Shown here: positions 5,909-6,296 of the stretch, one piece after another
Position numbering within the stretch: the first letter of the stretch is position 1
Layout: each line of letters begins with the position of its first letter
NCBI GenBank assembly: GCA_025449475.1
Contig: JANWJM010000027.1
Span: 1 to 6,296 of the forward strand
DNA from: Thermoactinomycetaceae bacterium
GTDB taxonomy: Bacteria; Bacillota; Bacilli; Thermoactinomycetales; Thermoactinomycetaceae
Direction of reading: 5' to 3'
DNA length: 6,296 nt
Position numbers and translations under genes: made by a program
The notes under the pieces: generated by a model
Databases searched by the model: none
Told to the model about the DNA's origin: nothing
What the model saw: only the letters and a program-made list of their open reading frames with translations

Positions 5909-6296
5909 TTAATCGGACAACGCCTGATCGATGTCTTCAATCAAATCATCGGGATGCTCCAATCCAACAGAAAGACGTACAAGTCCATCTGTGATTCCGT
6001 GTTGTTCTCGTACGTGTTTAGGCATGGAGGCATGTGACATTTCGGCTGGGTAGGAGAGAATGCTCTCAACGGATCCCAAACTGATTGCAACGAGTGGTAT
6101 TTTCAATCGATTCATAAAGCGTATCGCTTGTTCCCTCGTACCGAGATCAAAGGAAAGAACAGCCCCATGACCGGATGCTTGGGATTCTTGCAACGCATGA
6201 CCTTCATGGAAAGGCAGTCCCGTATAATAAACGTGCTTCACTTTTGGATGGTCGACCAACCAATGCGCAATCTTTTGGGCATGTTCGGAAGAAACC
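5909..6296 (-). CDS. PLP-dependent trans-sulfuration enzyme (cystathionine gamma-synthase/beta-lyase family), C-terminal part
   Basis: The frame is open from the right edge to the TAA at 5911-5909, giving 128 visible residues; the TTG at 6259 is internal, since SSEHAQKIAHWL precedes it in frame as in complete family members. The visible part is the C-terminal small domain of the Cys/Met-metabolism PLP enzyme family. HPKVKHVYYTGLP (16-28), ASGHGAVLSFDL (40-51), LGSVESILSYPAEMSHA (73-89) and GITDGLVRLSVGLE (100-113) are all family-typical. Arg107, in VRLSVG, matches the arginine that holds the substrate carboxylate. The PLP-binding lysine lies outside the window. The enzyme should act in cysteine-methionine interconversion. 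Cystathionine beta-lyase (metC), gamma-synthase (metI/metB), gamma-lyase (mccB) or methionine gamma-lyase cannot be told apart from this fragment. Its transcript is closed by the terminator at 5869-5895, so it is probably not part of the dcd-comEC operon. Confidence 0.88.
   Translation of the reverse strand, partial: VSSEHAQKIAHWLVDHPKVKHVYYTGLPFHEGHALQESQASGHGAVLSFDLGTREQAIRFMNRLKIPLVAISLGSVESILSYPAEMSHASMPKHVREQHGITDGLVRLSVGLEHPDDLIEDIDQALSD

Overview
The window looks like ordinary chromosomal DNA from a member of the Bacillota, probably class Bacilli. The reasons are a moderately low GC content (judged by eye), strong AGGAG-type ribosome binding sites, intrinsic terminators with U-rich tails, and a comEC-holA neighbourhood like the one known in Bacillus (comEC followed by yqeN/holA). 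I cannot name the genus from the sequence alone.

Layout, left to right. (1) Positions 1-1079, plus strand: the C-terminal part of an FAD-dependent amine-oxidase/phytoene-desaturase-like oxidoreductase, cut at the left edge. (2) Positions 1083-1120: a perfect 13-bp hairpin that can terminate the two convergent transcripts. (3) Positions 1120-1689, minus strand: an unrecognised protein with about five membrane segments, possibly with its own promoter. (4) Positions 1771-2757, minus: holA, the delta subunit of DNA polymerase III. (5) Positions 2778-5201, minus: comEC, the DNA-uptake channel with its metallo-beta-lactamase-like domain. (6) Positions 5268-5825, minus: dcd, dCTP deaminase. (7) Positions 5869-5895: a terminator for the gene to its right. 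(8) Positions 5909-6296, minus: the C-terminal part of a PLP-dependent trans-sulfuration enzyme (cystathionine gamma-synthase/beta-lyase family), cut at the right edge.

How the genes relate. dcd, comEC and holA run in the same direction with gaps of 66 and 20 nt and no strong terminator between them, so they probably form one transcript for deoxynucleotide metabolism, DNA import and replication. The membrane-protein gene follows after an 81-nt gap and may be read from the same transcript or from a local promoter. The trans-sulfuration gene is separated from dcd by a good terminator.

The most interesting point of context is that a deoxycytidine-nucleotide deaminase lies directly upstream of comEC. 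In B. subtilis that place is held by comEB, a dCMP deaminase; here it is dcd, from an unrelated dCTP deaminase family. I found no CRISPR array, insertion sequence, phage gene, tRNA or rRNA, and no clear sign of a new system. No gene-free stretch exceeds 300 bases.
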